From positions 1-64,000 of the forward strand of contig CAMUZS010000004.1 of the NCBI GenBank assembly GCA_947165285.1: DNA of 64,000 bases. Reading direction: 5' to 3'. Within the stretch, counting starts at the first letter, position 1. Every line of letters starts with the position of its first letter. The notes beneath the pieces were generated by a model. It had not been told where the DNA came from. It did not search any database and worked only from the letters and a program-made list of their open reading frames with translations. The translations under genes and the position numbers were made by a program. This DNA comes from an uncultured Mycoplasmatota bacterium. GTDB lineage: Bacteria > Bacillota_I > Bacilli_A > RF39 > UBA660. Positions 50,588 through 59,199 of this stretch are shown piece by piece.

Positions 50588-52554
50588 TTATTAATATCAA
50601 GTGAATTTATTATATCATCATATAAAATGTTATTATCAAAATTATTTAGATATTTTTCTGAATCTTCTTTACATTGTAATAATATCTTATAATCTTGTCT
50701 TATATCTCCAATTTTAAACACCATATCCCCACTTTGTTTAATGCCGAATAAGTCTCCTGAACCTCTCATTTCAAAGTCTTTTTCACTAATATAAAAGCCA
50801 TCATTAGATTCCTCTAATACTTTTAATCTCTTTATGTCTTTGTTACATATTAAATAGCAATATGACGTTAGTTCATTTCTTCCAACTCTACCTCGAAGTT
50901 GATGAAGAGTTGCAAGTCCAAACATTTCTGCATTATAAATAACCATAACAGTAGCATTTTTAACATCTATTCCTACCTCAATTACAGTTGTTGAAATTAA
51001 TATTTGAACTTTATTTTCTTTATACTCTTGCATTATTTTATTTTTTTCATCTTTTTTCATTTTTCCATGTAATATTCCAATATTTACTTTAGAGCCAAAT
51101 GCTTTTTGAAAATTATTTTTTAATTTTTTTATATCATTTAATTCACTTTCTTCATCATCTATTAAAGGTGCAACAACATATATTTGATGACCATTTTTAA
51201 GTTCTGTCCAAATAGATTCTAAAACATCTTTTATTTCACTTTCTTTTTTTACAATAGTTTCGATTTTCCTTCTTCCATTTGGTTTAGTTTTAATTATTGA
51301 TAAATCCATATCACCATATAATGCTAGAGCATAAGTTCTTGGTATCGGTGTTGCTGACATATATAATATATCAGTTAATACTCCTTTATTTTGCATTGTT
51401 TTTCTTTGATTTACTCCAAATCGATGTTGCTCATCTGTTATTACCAATCCAAGATTATTAAAGGTTACATTTTCAGATAAAATTGCATGAGTTCCAATTA
51501 CTATATCTATTTCATTGTTAGCTATTTTTTCTATTACTTCTTTTTTTTCTTTTAATTTCATAGATCCTATTAATAAACCTATTTTTACATTAGTTAATAA
51601 TTTAGTAATTGATTCATAGTGTTGAATTGCAAGAACTTCCGTTGGAGCCATTAGAGCCCCTTGATATCCTCCAAGATAATTAATATATAATGCAATTATT
51701 GATACTATTGTTTTTCCTGATCCAACATCTCCTAATAACAATCGATTCATCCTAATAGGGGTCGTTAAATCATTATAAATACTTTCTACTGAACTATTTT
51801 GATCTTTAGTTAATTCAAAAGGTAATTTTTTTATAAAACTTTCTATTTTTTTAAAATCAACACTTCTTGCCAAACCATAGTTATTTTTTGTTCTTTTATT
51901 TTTTAAATAATTCATCTTAAACATGAATTTAAAAAACTCTTCATATATTAATCTTAATTTAGCTTGCTTTATTAATTTTACATTTGTAGGTTCATGTATT
52001 TCTCTTAGTGCATTATATTTATCTATAAATTTATATTTTATTTGATATTCATAAGGCACATAATCAATTGTATCTATTTTATTCTGTAAACAATTTAATA
52101 TTATTTTATGGATTTGATTATTTTTTAATCCCAAAACACTATGATATTTTACTTCTATTTCTGATTTATTTATTTCTTTTAATTTAATATCACTAGCTAT
52201 AAATGAATTAGTCTTTGGATTATATTTACCTATGATAGATATTCTCTTTCCGATTGTTAAATAATTCTTCATAAATGCTCTATTAAATATGGTTACATTA
52301 ATAATCTTGTTGTTAGTAAAAAATCTAAAAGACATACGATTTAGATTTTTACGTATATATGAAACTCTTGGATTATCTTGAATTATTCCTATTATTAAAC
52401 CTGAATTATTTATAGTATTACTTAACTCTGTATTATTAAGTATTAAATATTTATATGGATAATATTCTAACAATTCAGAAATTGATGTTATATTAATTTT
52501 TTTTAAAATGTCAATTGTCTTAGGCCCTATGCCTTTTATTTCTTCTAAACTCAT
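50584..52554 (-). CDS. recG: ATP-dependent DNA helicase RecG
   Basis: A 656-residue helicase that remodels stalled replication forks and Holliday junctions. The N-terminal wedge has a helix-hairpin-helix (SLEEIKGIGPKTIDILKK) and an OB-like domain to about 200. The helicase core has the Walker A site in LLGDVGSGKTIVSIIAL near residue 275, DEQHRFGVNQR (DEAD/H-box variant) near 375, YMSATPIPRTYALALYGDMD near 400, and STTVIEVGIDVKNATVMVIYNAEMFGLATLHQLRGRVGR-type motifs V and VI near 520-560. The length agrees with the family (about 680). A small-RNA candidate lies on each side of it. Confidence 0.97.
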   Translation of the reverse strand: MSLEEIKGIGPKTIDILKKINITSISELLEYYPYKYLILNNTELSNTINNSGLIIGIIQDNPRVSYIRKNLNRMSFRFFTNNKIINVTIFNRAFMKNYLTIGKRISIIGKYNPKTNSFIASDIKLKEINKSEIEVKYHSVLGLKNNQIHKIILNCLQNKIDTIDYVPYEYQIKYKFIDKYNALREIHEPTNVKLIKQAKLRLIYEEFFKFMFKMNYLKNKRTKNNYGLARSVDFKKIESFIKKLPFELTKDQNSSVESIYNDLTTPIRMNRLLLGDVGSGKTIVSIIALYINYLGGYQGALMAPTEVLAIQHYESITKLLTNVKIGLLIGSMKLKEKKEVIEKIANNEIDIVIGTHAILSENVTFNNLGLVITDEQHRFGVNQRKTMQNKGVLTDILYMSATPIPRTYALALYGDMDLSIIKTKPNGRRKIETIVKKESEIKDVLESIWTELKNGHQIYVVAPLIDDEESELNDIKKLKNNFQKAFGSKVNIGILHGKMKKDEKNKIMQEYKENKVQILISTTVIEVGIDVKNATVMVIYNAEMFGLATLHQLRGRVGRNELTSYCYLICNKDIKRLKVLEESNDGFYISEKDFEMRGSGDLFGIKQSGDMVFKIGDIRQDYKILLQCKEDSEKYLNNFDNNILYDDIINSLDINN

Positions 52555-52604
52555 TTTATTACCTCAAAATATACATTTTATATGTAAATTATATCAAAAA
52601 AGTA

Positions 52605-52633
52605 TTGACTTTTATACCCTTTTCAATTAGTAT
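52605..52633 (+). promoter_or_regulatory. promoter of putative small RNA B
   Basis: TTGACT (52605-52610) and TAGTAT (52628-52633) with a 17-base spacer. It fires away from recG. Confidence 0.6.
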
Positions 52634-52639
52634 AGTAGG

Positions 52640-52741
52640 TACCAATTTGCTAATGGGCAAATTGGTGCTAGTATCACACTAGCCAACCCCTTTTTATTCT
52701 TTTTTTTGAGGTAGTTCCTTGGGGGTCTACCTCTTTTTTTG
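52640..52741 (+). ncRNA. putative small RNA B, upstream of recG
   Basis: A predicted transcript of about 100 nt on the plus strand. It folds as a 10-bp hairpin ACCAATTTGC / GCAAATTGGT (52641-52666), a 6-bp hairpin GCTAGT / ACTAGC (52667-52683), a single-stranded CAACCCC followed by a U-rich run (52684-52707), and a 7-bp terminator GAGGTAG / CTACCTC (52708-52733) with seven T after it. The terminator loop contains GGGGT (52722-52726), complementary to ACCCC (52686-52690), so a pseudoknot or a competing fold is possible. The same order of two hairpins, C-rich linker and terminator is seen in RNA A. It could instead be a leader of the gene at 52773. Confidence 0.6.
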
Positions 52742-52772
52742 TGTATATGTTATAATATAATTGGTGATGGAT

Positions 52773-53039
52773 ATGAAAAAGAGTAAAACTTTATTAATAA
52801 GTTCATTTTTATTTTTATCATATGATATATATGTATTAATAAAATCAATAATATATTATTCTCAACCAAATAAATATGGAGATGTTTATTATGAATTTTT
52901 ATTTATTCCACATATTATTTTTATAGTATTAGGAACAATACTAAATTTTATAGCATATTTTTCAAATAATAAAATCATAAAAATAATTACGTTTTTATTA
53001 TACTTAATAGGTATTATATTTTTGTTTATAAATAAATAG
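52773..53039 (+). CDS. small membrane protein
   Basis: An 88-residue protein with three predicted membrane helices: LLISSFLFLSYDIYVLIKSI near the start, a second around residues 40-60 (FLFIPHIIFIVLGTIL) and a third at the end (IITFLLYLIGIIFLFI). The family is not recognised. It starts after GGTGATGG; an ATG two codons earlier is possible. The transcript would have to read past the terminator of small RNA B or start from a promoter between them (TATAAT at about 52751). It is convergent with the thioredoxin gene. Confidence 0.6.
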   Translation: MKKSKTLLISSFLFLSYDIYVLIKSIIYYSQPNKYGDVYYEFLFIPHIIFIVLGTILNFIAYFSNNKIIKIITFLLYLIGIIFLFINK

Positions 53040-53063
53040 ATATTTCAAATGAAATATCTATTT
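53034..53063. terminator. bidirectional intrinsic terminator
   Basis: A 13-bp stem AAATAGATATTTC / GAAATATCTATTT with an AAAT loop separates convergent genes and overlaps both ends. Confidence 0.75.
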
Positions 53064-53354
53064 TATCATATTAATTATTTCTTCTTTACTCTTTAATCCA
53101 ACTGATCTTGCAATTTCTTTTCCATCTTTAAAAACTATAACACATGGAATTGACATTATACCATATTCCCTAGCCAAATCTTCTTCTTCATCTACATTTA
53201 TTTTATAAACATTATAATCTGATGATATTTCTTCCATTATGGGTGATAACATTTTACAAGGGCCACACCAATCTGCATAAAAATCCACTAAAGATATATC
53301 TTTATTATTTAATACTTCATTTTTAAACTCTTCATTATTAATCTTTTTAATCAT
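53058..53354 (-). CDS. trxA: thioredoxin
   Basis: A 98-residue protein disulfide reductase. The active site WCGPCKM is near residue 29, following DFYADW; the cis-Pro segment GIMSIPCVIVFKDG is near 66 and the last helix has the usual SKEEI. It lacks a signal peptide and is cytosolic. Its reductase is probably the trxB product (33003-33911). A GGAG site precedes the start, and it is a single gene. Confidence 0.95.
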   Translation of the reverse strand: MIKKINNEEFKNEVLNNKDISLVDFYADWCGPCKMLSPIMEEISSDYNVYKINVDEEEDLAREYGIMSIPCVIVFKDGKEIARSVGLKSKEEIINMIK

Positions 53355-53435
53355 ATTTATTCTCCTTTTTATTATTATATAAAATACTGTATAAATAATT
53401 CAAGTGTTTATGATATAATTATACAGGTGATTATA

Positions 53436-54089
53436 ATGAAGAAATATTGTAAATATATTATTTTAGTGTTAATAACTATAACTTTATTAACAGGATGTAA
53501 TAAAGAAATTAATTTTAATATAGAAGGTAATGAATCAAGCGAATTTGATTATAATACTTCAAATCCAACTGTTGCTATGAAAATAAAAGGTTATGGTGTA
53601 ATAATTATGGAATTATATCCTGATGTTGCACCAAATACTGTTAACAACTTTATTTCACTAATTAAGAAAGGTTTTTATGACAATAATACTTTTCATAGAT
53701 TAGATAAAGATTTTGTCTTACAAGGTGGAGATCCTACTGGACAAGGTAGTGGAGGTCCTGGATATCATATTCAAGGGGAATTTACAAATAATAATTTTAA
53801 AAATGATTTAAAACATACTAGAGGAATTTTATCAATGGCTAGATCAAATTTACCTAATAGTGCTGGATCACAATTTTTTATAATGTTAAATACTAAAACT
53901 AGTTTAGATGGTAATTACGCTGCATTTGGAAAAGTAATAGATGGAATGGATGTAATTGAAAAAATTGAAAAAAATGAAAGTGAAAATGTAATTTCAAATA
54001 CAAATGGTAAATTAAAAAATAATTTAACAATTGAAAAAACTTTAGTAAATACTAAAGGTAAACAATATGATGAACCAGAAAAATTATAA
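53436..54089 (+). CDS. cyclophilin-type peptidyl-prolyl isomerase, lipoprotein
   Basis: A 217-residue extracytoplasmic foldase. The lipobox LLTGC puts the lipidated Cys near residue 19; a short linker leads to the cyclophilin domain at about 45-195. Its active-site parts are NTVNNFISLIKKGFYDNNTFHR near 70, FVLQGGDPTGQGSGGPGY near 95, GILSMARSNLPNSAGSQFFI near 130 and FGKVIDGMDVIEKI near 165. It should help secreted proteins fold at the outer membrane face. The start at 53436 has an AGGTGAT site 6 bases before it; a GTG three codons earlier is part of that site. Confidence 0.93.
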   Translation: MKKYCKYIILVLITITLLTGCNKEINFNIEGNESSEFDYNTSNPTVAMKIKGYGVIIMELYPDVAPNTVNNFISLIKKGFYDNNTFHRLDKDFVLQGGDPTGQGSGGPGYHIQGEFTNNNFKNDLKHTRGILSMARSNLPNSAGSQFFIMLNTKTSLDGNYAAFGKVIDGMDVIEKIEKNESENVISNTNGKLKNNLTIEKTLVNTKGKQYDEPEKL

Positions 54090-54117
54090 AATAGCATTAT
54101 TAATGCTATTTTTTTAT
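54088..54117. terminator. bidirectional intrinsic terminator
   Basis: AAAATAGCAT / ATGCTATTTT with a five-base loop, followed by seven T on the plus strand, between convergent genes. Confidence 0.8.
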
Positions 54118-55305
54118 TTTACGATAAATACTTAATAATAATGGAAGAATTTTATACCATAAAGATTTATTAATTAAATCAAAATCTCCCATCCATTCTA
54201 TATAATCTCCACCTAGTTTTCTTTTATATTCAAATATTCCTGCTAAATTTTTATATTTAGTATGTGGATCACCAACAGTACCAAATAGATCTGAAAACTC
54301 CTTTTTACTTTCATATGAATCCTTTAAGAATTCATAACAGAATCTTTGAATAATATTTATATATTCTGCAATTTCATCTAATCCAATATAAAGAGCCCAT
54401 GCTCCATTTTCAGAATACAAGCAAAGCATAGATGCAATAATTATTTCTTCTTTATCTGTTAGCTTAGATTTAAAAAATTCAATATCTTTATTAATTCTAT
54501 TAATTCTTTCTTCATTAAAAATCGAAGCCTTTTCTTCTTCTAAATCATTAATTACTTGTTTTAAATTAATTTTTGCTATAAAATTTTTTGCATATCCAGC
54601 TTCTTTAAATAAATAAAACATATCATCAAAATATTTTTTTGTATTAACATGAAATTCATCTTTATTAGCCACTCTTTTATGAAGTTCATAAAAATCGTTA
54701 AAATTATCACTTGTTTCTATTTTTAAATTATATTTAAAACTTCTTTTAATATCCCTCATTGTAGATTTAGAAATACCTTGTTCTATTTCATCAAAACTAC
54801 TATACTTTTGATTATTTGTTCTAAAAGTATAACGTGGTTGATTTCCTTCATATAATTTATAAAAACCTTTATGTTTATAACCTAAATTTGTTAAATAATT
54901 AAATAGATCATAATTATTATTACCATTTTTTATAGGGTTAGCTTCAATATCTATTTCTTGATACATTACTGCAGGATCTACTCTTAAATAAATAGCGTTT
55001 GTTTCCTTCATAAATTTTTTTAATTCTGTAGTAAATCTATTTACTAAATCTTTATTATTCCAATCTATTAAATATCCTCTTGGTGCATAATAATAACACA
55101 TATTAAGAGGTGTTTTTTTCTTTAGTAATAATGTTTCACATAATATATTATTATCATTATCCCTTAATCCAACATAAATAGGTTCTTGCCCTTTATTATT
55201 CTTACATACAATTCCCCACCAATATGAATTTAAAAAATGTTGATTTTTATTTTTCTTCCAAAAATCTATATATTCATTTTTTGAAATATTTGTATCAAAT
55301 TTCAT
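54106..55305 (-). CDS. FemAB-family aminoacyltransferase
   Basis: A 399-residue enzyme of the FemX/FemAB family, which uses aminoacyl-tRNA to add amino acids to the peptidoglycan precursor and build interpeptide bridges. It has two GNAT-like halves with an inserted coiled-coil arm (near 235-275, NLKQVINDLEEEKASIF and KDIEFFKSKLTDKE). Family features are SYWWGIVCKNNK near 25, YYAPRGYLIDWNNKDL near 70, YLRVDPAV near 100 and DLFGTVGDPHTKYKNLAGIFEYKRKLGG near the end. The start at 55305 is the ATG after GTGATATCT; an earlier in-frame ATG is possible. No tRNA gene of matching use lies nearby. Confidence 0.9.
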   Translation of the reverse strand: MKFDTNISKNEYIDFWKKNKNQHFLNSYWWGIVCKNNKGQEPIYVGLRDNDNNILCETLLLKKKTPLNMCYYYAPRGYLIDWNNKDLVNRFTTELKKFMKETNAIYLRVDPAVMYQEIDIEANPIKNGNNNYDLFNYLTNLGYKHKGFYKLYEGNQPRYTFRTNNQKYSSFDEIEQGISKSTMRDIKRSFKYNLKIETSDNFNDFYELHKRVANKDEFHVNTKKYFDDMFYLFKEAGYAKNFIAKINLKQVINDLEEEKASIFNEERINRINKDIEFFKSKLTDKEEIIIASMLCLYSENGAWALYIGLDEIAEYINIIQRFCYEFLKDSYESKKEFSDLFGTVGDPHTKYKNLAGIFEYKRKLGGDYIEWMGDFDLINKSLWYKILPLLLSIYRKIKK

Positions 55306-55376
55306 AGATATCACATCCATATATATTTTATCATAAAAATATATATAAGTTGTCATGTTTTGATTTATTAACGTAA

Positions 55377-55400
55377 AAAAAATAGCCTTAGCTATTTTTT
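55377..55400 (-). terminator. terminator of the 55.4-56.9 kb operon
   Basis: A 10-bp stem AAAAAATAGC / GCTATTTTTT with a CTTA loop, overlapping the end of the last gene. Confidence 0.8.
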
Positions 55401-55798
55401 ATAAATTTTAACTTTAACTTTTTAGCAAATGTATGTGAAGAAGAAACAGATCTATCAATTTCATTTTGAGTTTCTTCAATAATAGAATTTATTATATCTT
55501 CTTTATTAAAGTATTCTTTTATAAATAATGCTTCAAGCATATTTGGTAATATTTCATCTTCACTTTTAGTTATTGCATGTGTATATTCATGAATATGAAT
55601 TAAAACATCTTTAATAGTTACTATTGCTGGCAAAATAAGCTTTACTTTATCATTTGATTGACTTAAATAACAACCAACAATATCTTTTATATCATCATAA
55701 TTTTTATATACAATTGTAGTATTCTTCTTAATATCATTAAAAATATCTTCATCATATAAATCTACACTTTTAAAAAAGTTAATTATATAATTTTTCAT
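55388..55798 (-). CDS. small HExxH zinc-peptidase-like protein
   Basis: A 136-residue soluble protein with a metalloprotease zinc motif, HEYTH in IKDVLIHIHEYTHAITKSEDEILPNMLEALF near residue 70; a Glu 20 or so residues further (in ILPNMLEALF) could be the third ligand. The protein is much shorter than most peptidases of this type, so it may be a minimal domain or a non-catalytic relative. The start at 55798 has GGGGGATTTT before it and lies 2 bases after the stop of the phosphatase-like gene, so it is the last gene of a three-gene operon. Confidence 0.65.
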   Translation of the reverse strand: MKNYIINFFKSVDLYDEDIFNDIKKNTTIVYKNYDDIKDIVGCYLSQSNDKVKLILPAIVTIKDVLIHIHEYTHAITKSEDEILPNMLEALFIKEYFNKEDIINSIIEETQNEIDRSVSSSHTFAKKLKLKFIKNS

Positions 55799-55800
55799 TA

Positions 55801-56421
55801 TCAAAATCCCCCAATATCAATTTTCTTAATATTTATTACATTTGTTTTATCAAATTCTAATTCATAAATAGTAGTGGGATTAATTATTGCATCACATAAT
55901 ACATCATTCTTATATGATAATATAACTTTATTATCATAATTATATCCTAACTCACAAAAATTAAGTAATATAGACATAATAGTAATCTCATGTGATACAA
56001 TAACTACTTTATTATAATTCTCTTTTAAAATAGTTTTTAAAGCACTACTAGCTCTTTTTTTAACTTCATTAATAGATTCACCATTTCTAATTTTATAATC
56101 AAAATTATGGCTTGATTTATAGCTATATTCAACTAAATCTATATCATCTAATAAATCTTCAAAACGATCATTAAATCCATCATCTACAGTTATTTTTAAA
56201 TTATTTTCTTTAGCAATATATTTAGAAGAAGATAAAGCACTCACATAATTTGATGAGTAAATCGCATCTAAATCTTTAAAAATTGAAAGACGAGATAACT
56301 TTTTTGCATGTTCTTCTCCAGTTGGAGATAAAATTTCCATTTCATTTCTTATTTTATAATTATTTTTAAAATTATATGCATTTCTTAATGTTTCTAAATT
56401 TCTTACTAAATAAACTTTCAT
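55801..56421 (-). CDS. histidine-phosphatase-family protein, likely inactive
   Basis: A 206-residue protein with the fold of phosphoglycerate mutase-like phosphatases. The start reads MKVYLVRNLETLRN, where active members have R-H-G-(E/Q)-T; the nucleophile His is replaced by Asn and the Gly by Leu. The later parts are kept: LSPTGEEHAKKLSRL near 32, AIYSSNYVSALSSSKYIA near 53 and the second His in VVIVSHEITIMSILLNF near 142. A phosphohistidine cannot form at the usual place, so the protein is probably a binding or regulatory relative. It overlaps the export-protein gene by 4 bases and lies 2 bases from the peptidase-like gene. Confidence 0.8.
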   Translation of the reverse strand: MKVYLVRNLETLRNAYNFKNNYKIRNEMEILSPTGEEHAKKLSRLSIFKDLDAIYSSNYVSALSSSKYIAKENNLKITVDDGFNDRFEDLLDDIDLVEYSYKSSHNFDYKIRNGESINEVKKRASSALKTILKENYNKVVIVSHEITIMSILLNFCELGYNYDNKVILSYKNDVLCDAIINPTTIYELEFDKTNVINIKKIDIGGF

Positions 56422-56885
56422 GATACTATCCCCTTAACTCCAAATGATAGTAATCCCATTATGATTCCAGCTAAAATTACACCAGCCATTACTGAAATAA
56501 TACTTTTCTTAAAATCCATATCTAAAATTGAAGCAGCAAGTGTACCTGTCCAAGCACCAGTTCCAGGAAGAGGAATTCCAACAAATAAGAATAATGCAAA
56601 ATACAATCCTTTACCAGCTTTTTTTTGTAGTTTTTTTCCACCCTTTTCACCTTTTTCTAAGCAAAAAGTAAAAAACTTACCAATTACTTTTTTATCTTTT
56701 CCCCAAATAAGTATCTTTCTAGCAAAAAGATAAATAAATGGAACAGGTAACATATTACCAATTATAGCTATTAAATAAGATTGCCAAATTGGCAAACCCA
56801 TACCAATTGCATAGGGAACTGCACCCCTAAGTTCTATTAATGGAACCATCGATATTAAAAAGACTATTATATATTTTGAAAACAT
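56418..56885 (-). CDS. small multidrug-export family membrane protein (COG2426)
   Basis: A 155-residue integral membrane protein of the family annotated as small multidrug export protein (PF06695, COG2426). Signature segments are ISMVPLIELRGAVPYAIGMGLP near residue 12, GNMLPVPFIYLFARKIL near 44, and FVGIPLPGTGAWTGTLAASILDMDFKKS near 107. The drug-export name rests on weak grounds, and the substrate is unknown. It is the first gene of an operon with the phosphatase-like and peptidase-like proteins. The GGTGGTTAAAA site precedes its ATG. Confidence 0.88.
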   Translation of the reverse strand: MFSKYIIVFLISMVPLIELRGAVPYAIGMGLPIWQSYLIAIIGNMLPVPFIYLFARKILIWGKDKKVIGKFFTFCLEKGEKGGKKLQKKAGKGLYFALFLFVGIPLPGTGAWTGTLAASILDMDFKKSIISVMAGVILAGIIMGLLSFGVKGIVS

Positions 56886-56910
56886 TTTTAACCACCTTTA
56901 TAAATTATAT

Positions 56911-56940
56911 AAAAAAAAACAAAGATAATCAATCTTTGTT
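56911..56940 (-). terminator. terminator after the gene at 56929-57336
   Basis: AACAAAGAT / ATCTTTGTT with a five-base loop, followed on the minus strand by nine T; it overlaps the stop codon. Confidence 0.8.
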
Positions 56941-57336
56941 AATCAATGCTTTTTTTAGTCTCTTTATTTTTTTTGATGTCTTAGTATAATAACCAAGTAT
57001 AATCCATAATAAATTTTTATCTTCTTCAATTATATTATCACTATTATTTAGTGAATAAATTTCATTATCTTTTAATCCATTTCCATATTGCTTATGATAT
57101 GCATTAAAAATTGCCATTTCTTCTAATAAAAAATCGTTATCAGCATCATTATATTTTTCAAGTAATTCATTTTTTGATATATTAAATAAATTTTTTTCAA
57201 TAAATGTTAAATATGAATATGATTTATTATCAGAATTTTTTAAAAATCTTTTTAAAATAATTATTGGTGAATTATCATATGTACAATCAACAATTTCAAA
57301 TCTTTCCATTACTTCATTTATATTATTTTTATTCAT
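56929..57336 (-). CDS. hypothetical protein
   Basis: A 135-residue soluble protein. The first half is mixed (MERFEIVDCTYDNSPIIILKRFLKN) and the second half helical with acidic patches, ending in a basic tail (YYTKTSKKIKRLKKALIN). I do not recognise it. The start at 57336 is used because a run of G (AAGGGGGG) lies 6 bases upstream; this site is partly complementary to the C-rich stretch of small RNA A. It lies 22 bases after yebC on the same strand. Confidence 0.65.
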   Translation of the reverse strand: MNKNNINEVMERFEIVDCTYDNSPIIILKRFLKNSDNKSYSYLTFIEKNLFNISKNELLEKYNDADNDFLLEEMAIFNAYHKQYGNGLKDNEIYSLNNSDNIIEEDKNLLWIILGYYTKTSKKIKRLKKALINKD

Positions 57337-57358
57337 TATTATACCCCCCTTAAAAATA

Positions 57359-58072
57359 TTATAACTCAACATTATGATATACAGTTTTTACATCTTCAAC
57401 ATCATCAAGTAAAGATAGTAATCTTTCAAAATATTCTTTATCTTCACCTTCTAAAACAACTTTTTCTTTTGGATACATACCAATTTCATCAATTAAATAT
57501 TCAACGTTAGGAATTATTTTTTCAATTACTTGATGCATTTTATATTGATCAGTTGGAACAACAGAAATAGTAATATTACCATCTTCATATTCTTCATCAA
57601 CTACTTCAATTCCTTCATCTAATAATGCCATAAGTATGGATTCCTCATCATCACATTTAAATGTAACAATAGCTAAGTGATCATAATTATATGATACACT
57701 ATTTTCTCCACCCATCTTACATTTAGCTTTATTAATTGCAGTTCTTACATCACTTACTGATCTATTAACATTATCTGTTAAACATTCTACTATAGCAGTT
57801 GATCCATTAGGTCCAATAACTTCATATCTTTTTTCTTCAAAAGTTTCGTTTGCTCCAGAATTTACTTTATCTAATGCTCTTTTTATAATATCTGCTGGTA
57901 CTTGTTCTTTTTTTGCCTTTTCTATAATTTGTTTTAGAGCAAAATTACTTTCTGGATTTGCTCCACCTTTTTTTGCTTTATCATAAATATCTCTTGAATA
58001 CATCGAATATAATTTTCCTTTAGCAGCTCCTGTTTTAGCTTTTGCAGCTGCAATTGATGGAAATCTGCCCAT
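57359..58072 (-). CDS. yebC: YebC/PmpR-family regulator
   Basis: A 237-residue protein of the YebC family, known as DNA-binding regulators and, for some members, ribosome factors that help translation of proline-rich stretches. Family parts are FPSIAAAKAKTGAAKGKLYSMYSRDIYDKAKKGGANPESN at the start (here MGRFPS rather than the common AGHSKW), VPADIIKRALDKVNSG near 57, ANETFEEKRYEVIGPNG near 72 and LLDEGIEVVDEEYEDG near 150. All three domains are present and the length is normal. The start at 58072 follows AGAGGTGAT. It overlaps the 3' end of no gene but starts 17 bases before the patatin stop. Confidence 0.92.
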   Translation of the reverse strand: MGRFPSIAAAKAKTGAAKGKLYSMYSRDIYDKAKKGGANPESNFALKQIIEKAKKEQVPADIIKRALDKVNSGANETFEEKRYEVIGPNGSTAIVECLTDNVNRSVSDVRTAINKAKCKMGGENSVSYNYDHLAIVTFKCDDEESILMALLDEGIEVVDEEYEDGNITISVVPTDQYKMHQVIEKIIPNVEYLIDEIGMYPKEKVVLEGEDKEYFERLLSLLDDVEDVKTVYHNVEL

Positions 58073-58088
58073 AATATCACCTCTTCGC

Positions 58089-59156
58089 TTACCTATTATA
58101 CAATACAAATAGGGGAATTCTCAAGTCTTTTACAAAGTTATATATTAATTTATTTTTCTTGGGAATATTTTTTAATACTTCCTTAATTTTATATACCTTA
58201 TTATAAGAATATTTTTCCTTTTGCATAGCAATTTCTAATATCGTAATTATTAAATCTTTATCTGTATTTACTTTATAATACTTTTTTAAATAATTAATTT
58301 TTGATTTTCTAATATTTTTAAGCATTTTAGAATAATTTAAAAATAAAGGTTTATAAAAGGTATATTTTTTACCTATATATTTATTTAATACTTTTAAAGT
58401 ATCATAATATCCCATATAAATATTATCTATTATTTTTTGATGATTCATTTCTAATATTGATCCATTAGATCTAGATGGAGAAATTTTTATAACTTTCGTG
58501 TTATTATTTTTATACTTTCTATTTATTCCTATACCATTAATCTTTACTTCATAAACAATGTCATAATTTTTTTTAATAAGCATTATTGATGGACAATTAT
58601 CAAAAAATCCTCCATCAAAATAATAACTATTATCAATTGTTCTTTCTAGCTTAAAAACTGGTAATGAACAACTTGCCATAATATAATCAACAAAATCTTC
58701 TTCTTTAATATCTTCTTTATAAATATAAATTGGTTTTCTTTTAGATACATTTAATGTAGTTAATCCAAAATCTATATTATTATTTTTAATCTTTTTTATA
58801 TCTACTAATTTAGTAATCACTTTTTTTAAATCATAATTACTTAATCCTCTATTTTTTAAAACTTTTTTAGTAGTTTTTAAAAAGCCTAAAAATGTTTTAT
58901 AATCTATTTTTCCATTATTAATAAATCTTACAATTTCAGGATCTATACCTAATAATTCACCAGGATCTATATTTTTCCATAATTTATATAATTCATATTC
59001 ATTTTTTGATGCTAGTGCTGCAGCATTAAAAGCACCTATAGAAGTTCCAACTATACCATTAAATTTAATATGGCATTTTTTAAAAGCATAAAAAGAACCA
59101 ATTTGATATGATCCTTTTACTCCACCACCTGCTAATGCCAAACCAATTTTTTTCAT
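58089..59156 (-). CDS. patatin-like phospholipase
   Basis: A 355-residue serine hydrolase of the patatin family. The oxyanion loop is LALAGGGVKGSYQIG at residues 5-19, the nucleophile Ser in GIVGTSIGAFNAAAL (G-x-S-x-G) near 39, and the catalytic Asp in YYFDGGFFDNCP (D-G-G) near 178. It has no signal peptide, so it acts on lipids from the cytoplasmic side. The last 150 residues are Lys-rich and not of a named domain. Its stop is 16 bases before the yebC start region, so the two may be co-transcribed. Substrate preference is unknown. Confidence 0.92.
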   Translation of the reverse strand: MKKIGLALAGGGVKGSYQIGSFYAFKKCHIKFNGIVGTSIGAFNAAALASKNEYELYKLWKNIDPGELLGIDPEIVRFINNGKIDYKTFLGFLKTTKKVLKNRGLSNYDLKKVITKLVDIKKIKNNNIDFGLTTLNVSKRKPIYIYKEDIKEEDFVDYIMASCSLPVFKLERTIDNSYYFDGGFFDNCPSIMLIKKNYDIVYEVKINGIGINRKYKNNNTKVIKISPSRSNGSILEMNHQKIIDNIYMGYYDTLKVLNKYIGKKYTFYKPLFLNYSKMLKNIRKSKINYLKKYYKVNTDKDLIITILEIAMQKEKYSYNKVYKIKEVLKNIPKKNKLIYNFVKDLRIPLFVLYNR

Positions 59157-59171
59157 ATAAATACCCTCTTA

Positions 59172-59199
59172 AAACAAAAGAAAGTAATTAATTACTTTC
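59172..59199 (-). terminator. terminator of the SYAFF protein gene
   Basis: GAAAGTAA / TTACTTTC with a four-base loop, followed on the minus strand by TTTTGTTTT. Confidence 0.7.

Noticed and set aside
52605-52772. A known riboswitch before the small membrane-protein gene
   Set aside because: The fold and the conserved bases match no riboswitch class I know; a free small RNA fits the promoter and terminator better, though a leader role is not excluded.
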